Part shown: positions 10,301 to 18,037 of the stretch, in pieces
Position numbering within the stretch: the stretch's first letter is position 1
How the letters are laid out: each line of letters opens with the position of its first letter
Source: TTA-H9 sp002071415
GTDB taxonomy: Bacteria; Bacteroidota; Bacteroidia; Bacteroidales; TTA-H9
Assembly: GCA_035411425.1 (NCBI GenBank)
Contig: DAONSX010000003.1
Coordinates: 32,464-96,463, forward strand
Length of the DNA stretch: 64,000 nt
Direction of reading: 5' to 3'
The notes under the pieces: model-generated
The model's input: only the letters and a program-made list of their open reading frames with translations
Databases searched by the model: none
Told to the model about the DNA's origin: nothing
Made by a program: the position numbers and the translations under genes

Positions 10301-12957
10301 CCTTTGATAGCACTGCTTTCATCGATCTAACCAGCTACTCAGGAAATACATTTTATCTAAAAGCTTATAATTCAATTGGATGTGAATCTATCGATAGTGT
10401 AAAAGTAATTTATGGAGGGACAAGCATTTCGACCAGTTCAGACCGTTTAGCTTGCTATAACGACACTTTACATCTACATGCCTATAATTTATATCCTAAC
10501 AATATATTAACATGGGCATGGCAACCCGAAGCCTATATTCTTACAGGCGCTCACAGTCCGGACCCCATAGTCAAGCCCGATACAAGCACATGGTTCTTTG
10601 TGAGTGCCTCATCTCTCTATGATTGCCAAACTACGGATAGTATTTATATTCAGGTTAGCCATATATTGGCCGACTTATCCGTCCATCCGACAAACTGTTA
10701 CGATACTTGCGACGGATGGGCAAAAGTTAATCCTTCAGGTGGATTTTCTCCTTATTCGATTTTATTTAGCAATGGAATAGAAGATTCCGTTGCTGCAAAT
10801 CTTTGCTCAGGACAATATTGGGTAAGCATTATAGATTCTATTGGTTGTGACACCTTAATAGAATTTCGAATCGATTCCCCTTCGCCATTTTTCATAAATT
10901 ACGAACTACAGCATGTAAGCTGTCATGGCGATTCCACTGGTTTTATTCATCTAACCGTAATGGGAGCAACTCCTCCCTATGAAGTGTTGTGGTCGAATGG
11001 AGATAGTGGACTTTACCTCAATAATCTACCTGCAGGCATATACACAGCCCAAATATTCGATGCCAATCAATGTGATACTCTATTGAACTTTTCCATTCAA
11101 CAGCCCGAAGCCTTTGGCGTTGAAGCCGAGATCAATCAAGTCAGTTGTTTTGGATATTCTGACGGTAGCATCCATTTACAAATCAGTGGGGGAATTTCAC
11201 CCTATTCGGTTATTTGGAATAATGGCATGCAAGGAGCATCGATCAATGGATTACATGCAGGTACATACACAGCTTTATTGACCGACAGCCTTCAATGTGA
11301 TACATCCATGACATTCATCCTTACCGAACCGCCTCCTTTCTTTATTCAAGCCATTGTCGTGCCGGTAAGCTGCCCGGGATACCACGACGGGAGCGTCGAA
11401 CTTCTATTGCAAGGAGGCAGTCAACCATATTTCATACATTGGGTTACAGGAGATACTTCTCATCATCTCGAGAACCTTCCGGTCGGATTTTATTCCGTTC
11501 GGATAATAGATGCTCATCAATGTATTTTCGATACGGGTTTCATCATCGATGAGCCAGTACCGTTTTCCATAATAGCCGAAATTACACCCGTAACTTGCAA
11601 AGGATATGCTGATGGTAGCATAATGATCGAAGCGAGTGGAGGTAACCCGCCATATACTTTGACATGGTCGAATGGTGCAACGGGAAATTTTTTGTCAAAT
11701 CTAACTGGTGGCTTTTACACTTTAACCCTTTTCGACGCTCATTCATGTGATACCACTATCACATTCCTTGTTCCCGAGGCTCACCAACCTCTAAATGTAT
11801 CCTATTCGAGTTATCAGCCTTCCTGTTGGGGTTATCAGGATGGGGCTTATAAAATTTTACCAGAAGGCGGAATGCCTCCCTACAGCATTTTTTGGGGAAT
11901 GGATGAAATATCAGACAGCATAGGCAACTTACCCGCTGGAATTTATTCATTCGAAATTTCCGATGCCTATAAATGCAGGGTCAATATCACGGATACTCTT
12001 TCCTCCCCTACTCCCTTCATGATTCAATCCATTATTCATCATCCCAGCTGTGCATTTGGGGTTCCTGACGGAAGCATTCAACTTCTCGTCTCAGGAGGCA
12101 CACCCTCTTATTATTTTCATTGGTCAACCGGTGAACAAACTTCCTTACTGCAATATATTCCTGCTGGAACTTATGAGGTAGATCTAATCGACTCTCATCA
12201 ATGCGACACCAACCTTTCTTTCACTCTATTAGCTCCGTCGGATTTTCAAATCATAAAAAAAATTTCTCACTGTTCCTGTTTCGGAAACAATGATGGAAGC
12301 ATAGCAATAGAAATTGCAGGAAACCAGTCCGACTATCAAATACTTTGGGGAGACGGCAGTAATGAAAACATCAGGCATAACTTCTATGCCGGAATTTATC
12401 CTTTTCGGGTATCCGATAAAAACGATTGTACAAAGTATGATACTGCTGTGATAGAACAACCCGAGGCCATCGAAGTCATCAAGAGAGTTACACCCGTAGG
12501 ATGCGAGAGTGATTCGGACGGGAAAATAGAACTGAGCATTGGAGGAGGCAGCCCGCCTTTCACAGTGATTTGGCTGGAAGGTTTTCAAGGGGAAATGTTG
12601 TATGAACTTCCCAAAGGAATTTATACCTTTCAAATCATTGATAACAACAATTGCTTAGTAAAGGACACAGTCATAGTGTGGCAGAAAGATTGCTGCATCG
12701 ATATTCCCAATGTAATTACCCCTAACAGCGATGGTTTTAATGATAAATTTGTAATTAAAGGCATCGAAAACTTCCCCAGTAATGAATTGATTATATACAA
12801 CCGCTGGGGTAAAGAAATCATTCAGTTCAAAGGTTATAAAAATGAGTGGGATGGGAGGAATGCAAATGGTGAGCAGGTGGCCGAGGGGGTTTATTATTAC
12901 GTTTTGCATCTTACTGGCGGCCGTTATTTTCAGGGATCTATCACTGTAATACGATAA
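7363..12957 (+). CDS. Giant secreted multi-repeat protein with gliding-motility (type IX) C-terminal domain
   Basis: Predicted surface or secreted protein, 1864 residues from the ATG at 7363. I chose this start over an upstream TTG because a signal peptide begins there (MKTRHLLRKTFIIGLVVFSL, cut after YSQ). In order: an N-terminal region of the kind found before propeller repeats (ENKGQWDSNVLFFLQ); SBBP-like beta-propeller repeats at about 260-740 (GGSNDEG, DLYVTGGTTSSDFPVTSGAY); a PKD domain at about 776-860 (FLWDFGDTISG, HTYHQAGLYTITL); nine SprB-type repeats of about 75 residues at 1102-1775; and the CHU_C/type B T9SS domain in the last 90 residues (IPNVITPNSDGFNDKFVIKG, IIYNRWGKEI, WDGRNANGEQVAEGVYYYVL). 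SprB is the mobile adhesin of gliding Flavobacterium. Here an adhesin or polymer-binding role is inferred, with export by the type IX system. It stands alone, not beside a PorP/SprF-like gene. Confidence 0.93.
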   Translation: MKTRHLLRKTFIIGLVVFSLPRLYSQNGFTENKGQWDSNVLFFLQPQADVAVFIEAGAITFNIQLLRHDETPNFENISAKTNHEGVKGHAFRIIFEDADFSNITALRPKPELLNYFLGKNPEKWSTGVKIFNELYIYDAYKNIDLKIISDIGGIKYEFIIHRGGRVKDIAIRYDGLENISLSNGQLILSTSLGEIIEEAPKVIVEDKGSTFVTGCQYQLEANRIKFHLDPSFLNSDKIVIDPRLVFSTYSGSEADNWGFTGTYDEAGNVYSGGIVFNIGYPVSLGAYQQSFGGGCDIGIIKYDSTGTNRIYATYLGGLYADLPHSLIVNTSNELVIFGTTGSPNFPVTPSAYDTSFNGGDAVNYASLNFPLGSDIFIAKFSEDGSQLIASTFIGGSENDGLNFRSRYASMLMTGNDTLYYNYGDGARGEVITDPQDNIYIGSTTFSNDFPITAATFQPSYKGKQEGVVCKFDRTLSYLNWSSYLGGSNDEGIFSIDINSYGDLYVTGGTTSSDFPVTSGAYRTQFNGGSADAFISCISANGVNLKGSTFWGSLSYDQGYFVRIGPDDEVYVFGQTKASDSSMMIDALYGQPNSGQFISKFSPLLDELRWSTVVGKGDGQPNISPTAFMVDVCGRIYYSGWGRIWGNSYVNGNWYLWGTPFGTHGLAVTPDAVQPITDGQDFYIAILSSEAAGLDYATFFGEQHYSGCSFSGHDHVDGGTSRFDPRGNIVQSVCASCGGCQQFPTYPNPGAWSNTNHSTNCNNAIFKIHLKSDIATANFIIPQSGCAPYEVQFQNTSVGLSFLWDFGDTISGAANYSSLKNPSHTYHQAGLYTITLISFLPGSCNSSDTIQKNLLILNDTTMWLDSLVICPNNSVQIGISPSPDTNVCYQWIPDTCLSNPAISNPFAFPQTTTTYMCLVTHPGCTDTLLQTLTVIPFIISAGEDTVSCSKWFTLQGSSESAGTLFHWSSLKNFLDTLNLSPFDSTAFIDLTSYSGNTFYLKAYNSIGCESIDSVKVIYGGTSISTSSDRLACYNDTLHLHAYNLYPNNILTWAWQPEAYILTGAHSPDPIVKPDTSTWFFVSASSLYDCQTTDSIYIQVSHILADLSVHPTNCYDTCDGWAKVNPSGGFSPYSILFSNGIEDSVAANLCSGQYWVSIIDSIGCDTLIEFRIDSPSPFFINYELQHVSCHGDSTGFIHLTVMGATPPYEVLWSNGDSGLYLNNLPAGIYTAQIFDANQCDTLLNFSIQQPEAFGVEAEINQVSCFGYSDGSIHLQISGGISPYSVIWNNGMQGASINGLHAGTYTALLTDSLQCDTSMTFILTEPPPFFIQAIVVPVSCPGYHDGSVELLLQGGSQPYFIHWVTGDTSHHLENLPVGFYSVRIIDAHQCIFDTGFIIDEPVPFSIIAEITPVTCKGYADGSIMIEASGGNPPYTLTWSNGATGNFLSNLTGGFYTLTLFDAHSCDTTITFLVPEAHQPLNVSYSSYQPSCWGYQDGAYKILPEGGMPPYSIFWGMDEISDSIGNLPAGIYSFEISDAYKCRVNITDTLSSPTPFMIQSIIHHPSCAFGVPDGSIQLLVSGGTPSYYFHWSTGEQTSLLQYIPAGTYEVDLIDSHQCDTNLSFTLLAPSDFQIIKKISHCSCFGNNDGSIAIEIAGNQSDYQILWGDGSNENIRHNFYAGIYPFRVSDKNDCTKYDTAVIEQPEAIEVIKRVTPVGCESDSDGKIELSIGGGSPPFTVIWLEGFQGEMLYELPKGIYTFQIIDNNNCLVKDTVIVWQKDCCIDIPNVITPNSDGFNDKFVIKGIENFPSNELIIYNRWGKEIIQFKGYKNEWDGRNANGEQVAEGVYYYVLHLTGGRYFQGSITVIR
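10669..12690 (+). repeat. Nine tandem SprB-type protein repeats (about 225 bp each)
   Basis: Each unit runs roughly: C-x-G-x(2)-DG-S-I-x-L-x(2)-GG-x-PPY-x(2)-x-WSNG ... L-x-AG-x-Y-x-V-x-I-x-D-x-x-x-C-D. Conserved Cys, DGS, PPY, WSNG/WNNG and AGTYT marks return every 73-76 residues. The DNA of the units is well diverged, so this is an old duplication rather than an actively recombining array. Confidence 0.85.
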
Positions 12958-13120
12958 AGCAAGCGGATTGTGGCTTTGGCCGAGCAGAGCGAAGCTCGCA
13001 GCGAGGTCACCAAAATAAATAATTCTGGAATTATCATTAGAATTCTTATCCTTTATGACAAATTTGGACAATCTTTCCTCTCGAAATAAAAAAGTGATTC
13101 TCATATAAAATTTTATTTCT

Positions 13121-13128
13121 TAATTTTG
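13121..13128 (+). promoter_or_regulatory. Probable -7 box of the serA operon
   Basis: TAATTTTG followed by TTGCAG, about 45 nt before the serA ATG. No clear TTG lies at 19-21 nt upstream. Confidence 0.4.
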
Positions 13129-13172
13129 TTGCAGTATTCATTTGACTTATAAACCCTAAAATTCAAAATATT

Positions 13173-14093
13173 ATGAAAAAAATATTAGTTGCAACCGAAA
13201 AACCCTTTGCAAAAGAAGCAATAGCAGCGATTCGCAAGGTTGTTGAAGATGCCGGATACACACTGGCTCTCCTCGAGAAATATACTTCGAAGACTGAGTT
13301 GTGCAATTCGATAGCTGATGCTGATGCCTTAATCATTCGCAGCGATATTGTCGACAAAGAAGTTGTTGAAGCTGCAAAGAATTTAAAAATTGTAGTTCGT
13401 GCCGGGGCTGGCTATGATAATATTGATCTGGAAGCCTGCACAAAACATGGGATAGTTGCTATGAATACTCCAGGACAAAACTCGAATGCAGTAGCCGAGC
13501 TGGCATTTGGTATGATGTTGTATATGGCTCGGGGAGGTTTTGACGGAGGAACCGGCACCGAGCTGCGTGGAAAGACCCTTGGGATTCACGGATATGGGAA
13601 TGTGGGAAGATACATAGGTAAAATCGCTTTAGGCTTTGGAATGAAAACCTATGCTTTCCGACGTACCTCTATGGACGAAATCATAAAAGCAGAAGGAATC
13701 ATTCCCTTATCAAAAGCTGAAGACATTTACAAAAACTGTCAGTATGTTACCCTTCATATCCCGGCCAACGAGCAAACAAAAAAATCAATCAATTATGATT
13801 TGCTATCGCTAATGCCAAAAGGAGCCACTTTAGTTAACACAGCCCGCAAAGAAATCATCGACGAAGAAAGCCTTTTGAAAATGTTTGCCGAAAGGCCAGA
13901 TTTCAAGTACCTAAGTGATATTGAGCCCGCCTGCAAGGCTGAGATCATCGAGAAATACTCCAAACGTTACTTTTTTACTCCAAAAAAGATGGGTGCTCAA
14001 ACCCTCGAAGCCAACAATAATGCAGGCATAGCCGCTGCTCAACAAATTATCGATTTCTTCGAAAAGGGTGACGTTCGCTTTAAGGTAAATTGA
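13173..14093 (+). CDS. serA: D-3-phosphoglycerate dehydrogenase (short, type III; Lys in place of catalytic His)
   Basis: Oxidises 3-phosphoglycerate to 3-phosphohydroxypyruvate, the first step of phosphorylated serine synthesis, with NAD. At 306 residues it has only the substrate and nucleotide-binding domains and lacks the C-terminal ACT domain of feedback-regulated forms. The dinucleotide site is HGYGNVGRYIG at about 138-148; catalytic Arg lies in NTARKE and Glu in DIEPAC. Where most family members have TPHxGxxT, this one reads TPKKMGAQT, so lysine replaces the catalytic histidine. That is the type IIIK pattern known from Entamoeba and Bacteroides relatives. The neighbouring DUF1015 gene is a common partner in Bacteroidetes, but the usual serC is not upstream here. 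Confidence 0.92.
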   Translation: MKKILVATEKPFAKEAIAAIRKVVEDAGYTLALLEKYTSKTELCNSIADADALIIRSDIVDKEVVEAAKNLKIVVRAGAGYDNIDLEACTKHGIVAMNTPGQNSNAVAELAFGMMLYMARGGFDGGTGTELRGKTLGIHGYGNVGRYIGKIALGFGMKTYAFRRTSMDEIIKAEGIIPLSKAEDIYKNCQYVTLHIPANEQTKKSINYDLLSLMPKGATLVNTARKEIIDEESLLKMFAERPDFKYLSDIEPACKAEIIEKYSKRYFFTPKKMGAQTLEANNNAGIAAAQQIIDFFEKGDVRFKVN

Positions 14094-14371
14094 TCCATTC
14101 CTTCATTACATCATAACAAAACTAAAGCCGTTCTTTGAAATTGGGTAAAGGTATTCCCCGTATTTTACGGATGAAAGTTCTATAAATCCTTTCAAATCTG
14201 CATCATTTACTACCGAAAGGTTTTGATACAATAAAACAGAACTCTCATAAGAAAGTGCCTTTAATCATATAACGACAACATGAATTGAAATCCTGAAGCC
14301 AAAGGTTTGGAATCAGGAAGTTATCCTCGACAGTATTTCATAGTATTCACTTCATTTAAGAATTTACACCA

Positions 14372-14791
14372 ATGACAGTTTTTAGGTTTCAAGATTTGAG
14401 AGTTTATCAAAAAACGCTGGAGTTCGCAGAGTGGGCTTCACGGATTGCCGAAGGACATTCATCCAATGGGCAAGGGCAAATCATCAGCAACAAGCTACTT
14501 GATTCGGCAGTGGGTATAGTTTTTTGCATAGCCGAGGGTTCGGCTTCGCCCCGACCTGTTTTCATCGAACAATTGAAAAAGGCAAAGTCTCATGTGAGAG
14601 AATGTATCGTTATGTCGCAACTCATGTTATCTCTTAAACTGCTAAATGAACGCAATTACGAGTATTGTCATTCTACACTTTCTGAAATCATTAGAATGAT
14701 AGGAGGACTCATTGCATCCTTGAGCAAGGAACAGGCTGATGCACCCCGAGATGATCGAGGGAACGAACATAAAAACAAAGACACCTTATAA
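14372..14791 (+). CDS. Four-helix-bundle protein (23S rRNA intervening-sequence/S23 family)
   Basis: A 139-residue all-helical protein of the family first seen inside intervening sequences of 23S rRNA genes and now common as stand-alone genes in Bacteroidetes. The start FRFQDLRVYQKTLEFAEWAS and the later VFCIAEGSAS and FIEQLKKAKSHVRECI segments are typical of helices 1 to 3. The last 15 residues are charged and probably disordered. The biochemical role is unknown. Here it lies between serA and the DUF1015 gene, which are normally adjacent, and no rRNA is nearby. The 278 nt before it (14094-14371) contain no gene that I can see. Confidence 0.85.
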   Translation: MTVFRFQDLRVYQKTLEFAEWASRIAEGHSSNGQGQIISNKLLDSAVGIVFCIAEGSASPRPVFIEQLKKAKSHVRECIVMSQLMLSLKLLNERNYEYCHSTLSEIIRMIGGLIASLSKEQADAPRDDRGNEHKNKDTL

Positions 14792-14829
14792 ATTCCAACT
14801 TTGATTTACTCGCTAAACTTTACACACTT

Positions 14830-16077
14830 ATGGCTATTTTAAAACCATTCAAAGGACTTAGACCTCCAAAAGAAATCGCACATCTTGTAGCTGCGCGACC
14901 TTACGATGTACTCAATTCAAATGAAGCTCGTGAGGAAGCCAGAGGAAACCCTTATTCTTTGCTGCATATCACAAAACCGGAGATCGACCTGCCCATGGGC
15001 ACCGATGAACATGCACCGGAAGTATATCAAAAAGCCTCTGAAAACTTCCGCATGTTCAGGCAAAAAGACTGGCTTGTGCCCGACGAGAGGGATCTTCTAT
15101 ACATCTATGCTCAAACCATGGACGGTCGTACACAATATGGAATTGTGGGATGCGCCGCCGTTGACGATTACTTCAATGGCGTTATCAAACGGCACGAACT
15201 CACACGAAAAGACAAGGAAGAAGACCGAATGAAACACGTAATGATCACGAATGCTAATCTCGAACCCGTCTTCTTTACTTATCCTGCCGTAAATGAAATA
15301 GATAAAATCGTAGACAAAATCGTAAAATCAACCGAGCCAGTTTACGATTTTATTGCCCCCGATGGAATTGGACATCATTTTTGGCTTATCGAAAGCGACG
15401 AAACTATTCAAGAAATAGTTCGGCTTTTTGCCAAAATTCCGAATACCTACGTCGCCGATGGGCACCACCGTACGGCTGCTGCTGCTCTCGTTGGAGCCGA
15501 AAAAAGAAAAATGAATCCCAATCATAGAGGCGACGAAGAATATAACTTCTTCATGGCAGTTCATTTCCCCGACAATCAACTGAGAATCATCGACTACAAC
15601 CGAGTAGTAAAAGATTTGAACGGTTTGTCGAAAGAAGAATTCATTGAAAAAATCAAACAACATTTTGTAATTGCCGAGAAAGGCCAGCAACCTTACAAAC
15701 CTTTTCACCTTCATGAATTCAGCATGTATCTCGACGGAACATGGTATTCCTTAGAAGCCCTCGGACATACTTACAATGAGAATGATCCAATCGAAGTTCT
15801 CGACGTAACCATTCTAAGCCGCTATGTTCTCGACGAAATCTTAGGAATCAAGGATCTGCGTACCGATAAACGCATCGACTTTGTGGGAGGCATCAGAGGA
15901 ATGCAGGAATTGAGCCGGCGGGTCGACAGCGGTGAAATGGCCGTCGCTTTTGCCTTATATCCCGTTACGCTAAAACAACTTATTGCTATAGCCGATTCAG
16001 GTAAGATTATGCCTCCAAAAACTACCTGGTTCGAACCTAAATTACGCTCAGGCCTCGTAGTTCATCTGCTCGACTGA
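14830..16077 (+). CDS. DUF1015 family protein
   Basis: A 415-residue protein matching DUF1015 throughout: it starts with ILKPFKGLRPPKEIAHLVAA and YDVLNSNEAREEA, has HELTRKDKEEDRMKHV near residue 125, and VADGHHRTAAA near 217-227. The DGHHR motif resembles the G-x-HR pocket of the ParB/sulfiredoxin fold, to which ADP-dependent serine kinases of the SerK/SbnI type also belong. Its repeated placement beside serA in Bacteroidetes supports a role in serine metabolism. That link is inference; I make no catalytic claim. It is the last gene before a terminator. The spacing to the four-helix gene is 38 nt. Confidence 0.88.
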   Translation: MAILKPFKGLRPPKEIAHLVAARPYDVLNSNEAREEARGNPYSLLHITKPEIDLPMGTDEHAPEVYQKASENFRMFRQKDWLVPDERDLLYIYAQTMDGRTQYGIVGCAAVDDYFNGVIKRHELTRKDKEEDRMKHVMITNANLEPVFFTYPAVNEIDKIVDKIVKSTEPVYDFIAPDGIGHHFWLIESDETIQEIVRLFAKIPNTYVADGHHRTAAAALVGAEKRKMNPNHRGDEEYNFFMAVHFPDNQLRIIDYNRVVKDLNGLSKEEFIEKIKQHFVIAEKGQQPYKPFHLHEFSMYLDGTWYSLEALGHTYNENDPIEVLDVTILSRYVLDEILGIKDLRTDKRIDFVGGIRGMQELSRRVDSGEMAVAFALYPVTLKQLIAIADSGKIMPPKTTWFEPKLRSGLVVHLLD

Positions 16078-16145
16078 TTTTTAGCAGAAATCCTTGCTCA
16101 TTATCCTAATTTATAAGTAACTCATTCGATCTTATAATACAACTA

Positions 16146-16182
16146 ATAGAGTCCTAACCCTCCAGTATGGGCTCTATTTTTT
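16146..16182 (+). terminator. Rho-independent terminator of the serA-DUF1015 unit
   Basis: Nine-pair stem ATAGAGTCC/GGGCTCTAT (one G-U pair) with a 14-nt loop and a T-run straight after, 69 nt behind the DUF1015 stop. Confidence 0.75.
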
Positions 16183-16355
16183 ATTCTTATTCATTATCCC
16201 TCCTCGATTCTTTATGGTTATTTTTATGAATGGAATATGAACCTTTCAAACGTTGTATTGTTAATTCATTAACAAAAGAAAATCATCAATATTTCTTTTA
16301 ATTTTCAGTAAAAAGAATCAGAAATCAATTAATTTTAGATTTCAATTTTAAAAAC

Positions 16356-16362
16356 AGGAGGA
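16356..16362 (+). promoter_or_regulatory. Strong Shine-Dalgarno site
   Basis: AGGAGGA with 3 nt to the ATG at 16366. Full-length Shine-Dalgarno sites are rare in Bacteroidetes, and the other starts I checked in this window lack one. Confidence 0.8.
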
Positions 16363-16365
16363 AAT

Positions 16366-17118
16366 ATGAACAGATTATCGGATAAAGTAGCCATAATAAC
16401 GGGAGCTGCCAGAGGCATGGGCAAAGAAGAAGCCAAGTTATTTGCCAAAGAAGGAGCCAAGGTAGTTGTGGCCGACATCATTGAAAATGAAGCCATAGAA
16501 GTAGCCAAAGAAATCGCCGAGAATGGGGGCGAAGCCATGGCATGTAAACTCGACGTTTCCAATGCAAAAAACTGGGAACGAATGGTAGAGGAGATAAGCA
16601 ATAAATGGGGCAAGATTGATATTCTTGTCAACAATGCAGGAATCCTTAGCCTGGCAGGCGTTGAAGAGGCTACTGAAGAACAATGGGACAAGGTAATGGC
16701 CGTCAATGCCAAAGGCAATTTCCTGGGAGTAAAGTATGTATTGCCTGTCATGAAAAAAGCTCAAAAAGGCTCTATTATCAATATTTCATCTATTTATGGG
16801 CTGATTGGTTCTGGAGCTGCTGCAGCTTACCATGCTTCGAAAGGAGCAGTTCGGTTATTTACCAAAACTATTGCCGCCGAATTAGCCAAATACAACATCC
16901 GTGTGAATTCCATTCATCCGGGAGTGATTAGAACAGCCATGACCGATGAATTACTGAAGGACCCGGCAAATACCAAGAATCTTCTCGGAACCACCATATT
17001 AGGAAGGCCTGCAGAAGCTATCGAAGTAGCTTATGGCGCCTTATTCCTCGCTTCAGATGAATCATCTTACATGACCGGCTCTGAATTGGTAATCGACGGT
17101 GGTTACACCGCTCTGTAA
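16366..17118 (+). CDS. Short-chain dehydrogenase/reductase (glucose or hydroxysteroid dehydrogenase type)
   Basis: NAD(P)-dependent oxidoreductase of 250 residues, a classical SDR. It has the cofactor motif TGAARGMG (residues about 13-20), NNAG at about 90, catalytic Ser in NISSIYGLIGSGAAAAY, YxxxK as YHASK, and the C-terminal SDESSYMTGSELVIDGGY. The sequence is closest in feel to annotated glucose 1-dehydrogenases and 3-alpha/20-beta-hydroxysteroid dehydrogenases; FabG-like 3-oxoacyl-ACP reductase is the main alternative. The substrate cannot be settled from sequence. It stands alone, with terminators or hairpins on both sides and a strong Shine-Dalgarno site, which may mean it came by transfer. 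Confidence 0.88.
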   Translation: MNRLSDKVAIITGAARGMGKEEAKLFAKEGAKVVVADIIENEAIEVAKEIAENGGEAMACKLDVSNAKNWERMVEEISNKWGKIDILVNNAGILSLAGVEEATEEQWDKVMAVNAKGNFLGVKYVLPVMKKAQKGSIINISSIYGLIGSGAAAAYHASKGAVRLFTKTIAAELAKYNIRVNSIHPGVIRTAMTDELLKDPANTKNLLGTTILGRPAEAIEVAYGALFLASDESSYMTGSELVIDGGYTAL

Positions 17119-17448
17119 AATTTAGGGGCAATGAGAAAGTTATGCTCTACAACTCTCATATTGCCCGTTCCACCTAATCGATGCAATAACCTCAGGATGG
17201 CAGTGTCTGTCTACTAATCTGGCCGATTCGTTTCAATCAATCTAGATGGAATTTCGAACCCCTGGGTAAATGTCATACTTCTAATATACAGGCCTAAAAA
17301 TACCATCTTTCAGAAATCCGCACACTTCTTTTTAAAAACAGATAAACCGTTTGTCGAAATAGTTAGCAGTTGATTTCCTATATCGACAAATGGCAAAACA
17401 TAGGAATACGAACCAAAATCAAAAGGTTTTGAAAACCTGATTTCTGTT
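17119..17448. other. Intergenic region with one hairpin
   Basis: A stem-loop GGGCAAT-GAGA ... TCTC-AT-ATTGCCC (17126-17166) starts 8 nt after the SDR stop. It has no T-run, so it is at best a weak terminator or a 3'-end stabiliser. The remaining 280 nt between convergent genes show no ORF of substance. Confidence 0.5.
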
Positions 17449-18033
17449 TTATCGCAGAGGAATTTTGTAAGTAAATCCGAAAGAAGGAGAAATAAAGGGA
17501 GAACTATTGGCAATAGGAGGAGAAGGCGCAATAAGGCCCATGCTCAAATTTTCAGAAATATCGAAAGATGAAAGGTGAGCATCTACACTAGCATCTACGG
17601 CATTTAAAATATAGATGAATCCGGCGATAATGTAACTGAGTTCCATGTTTCGACGGTAATAATCTCTTTGAACGCGTAGCTGATCGGCAGTATATTTCAC
17701 CGCATAATCGTTGGGTGGGTCGCCTGTAAGGTTGTTAATCTTGAAGTTATAGGCATCTTTAAACTTGTGATATTCATCTCCATTGATGATGGCAAAATAT
17801 CCGGTTGCTGCAAAGCCAGTGTATATGATGGGAATTTTCCAGTACTTATGATTATAAGCCTGTCCCATACCCGGTAAAACCAACGATAATATGGTAGCCG
17901 TTCGGGGAGAGCGTGATGGTCGAACTCGAACAACAGTATCCTGCTGGGCTGAGCATATAGAAGGGAATAAAAACAAAATACAAAGGAAGAGAATTACATT
18001 TCTGAATCCTGCCATAGAAAGAAAGTTTGGCAT
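17449..18033 (-). CDS. DUF5683 membrane protein
   Basis: A 194-residue protein of a Bacteroidetes-specific family that usually follows parA-parB. It has a signal peptide or first membrane segment (NVILFLCILFLFPSICSAQQ), the family motif PRTATILSLVLPGMGQAYNHKYWKIPIIY at about 45-72 with a second hydrophobic segment, and a third one at about 140-160 (SYIIAGFIYILNAVDASVDA). Start choice: the ATG at 18033, 4 nt after the parB stop; an internal ATG at 18015 is also possible. The role is unknown; the conserved place suggests a link with chromosome segregation or the cell envelope at division. Confidence 0.85.
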   Translation of the reverse strand: MPNFLSMAGFRNVILFLCILFLFPSICSAQQDTVVRVRPSRSPRTATILSLVLPGMGQAYNHKYWKIPIIYTGFAATGYFAIINGDEYHKFKDAYNFKINNLTGDPPNDYAVKYTADQLRVQRDYYRRNMELSYIIAGFIYILNAVDASVDAHLSSFDISENLSMGLIAPSPPIANSSPFISPSFGFTYKIPLR

Positions 18034-18037
18034 GGAG

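Noticed and set aside
12958..13060. GC-rich inverted repeat GAGCGAAGCTC after the giant gene, as a terminator
   Set aside because: Short arms and no T-run; it is probably one of the small scattered palindromes of the genome.
14372..14791. Four-helix-bundle gene as evidence for an rRNA operon
   Set aside because: No rRNA sequence is present; the family also occurs as ordinary genes.
17200..17300. tRNA-like stretch with TTCGAACCCC
   Set aside because: No matching acceptor, D or anticodon stems could be formed by eye.
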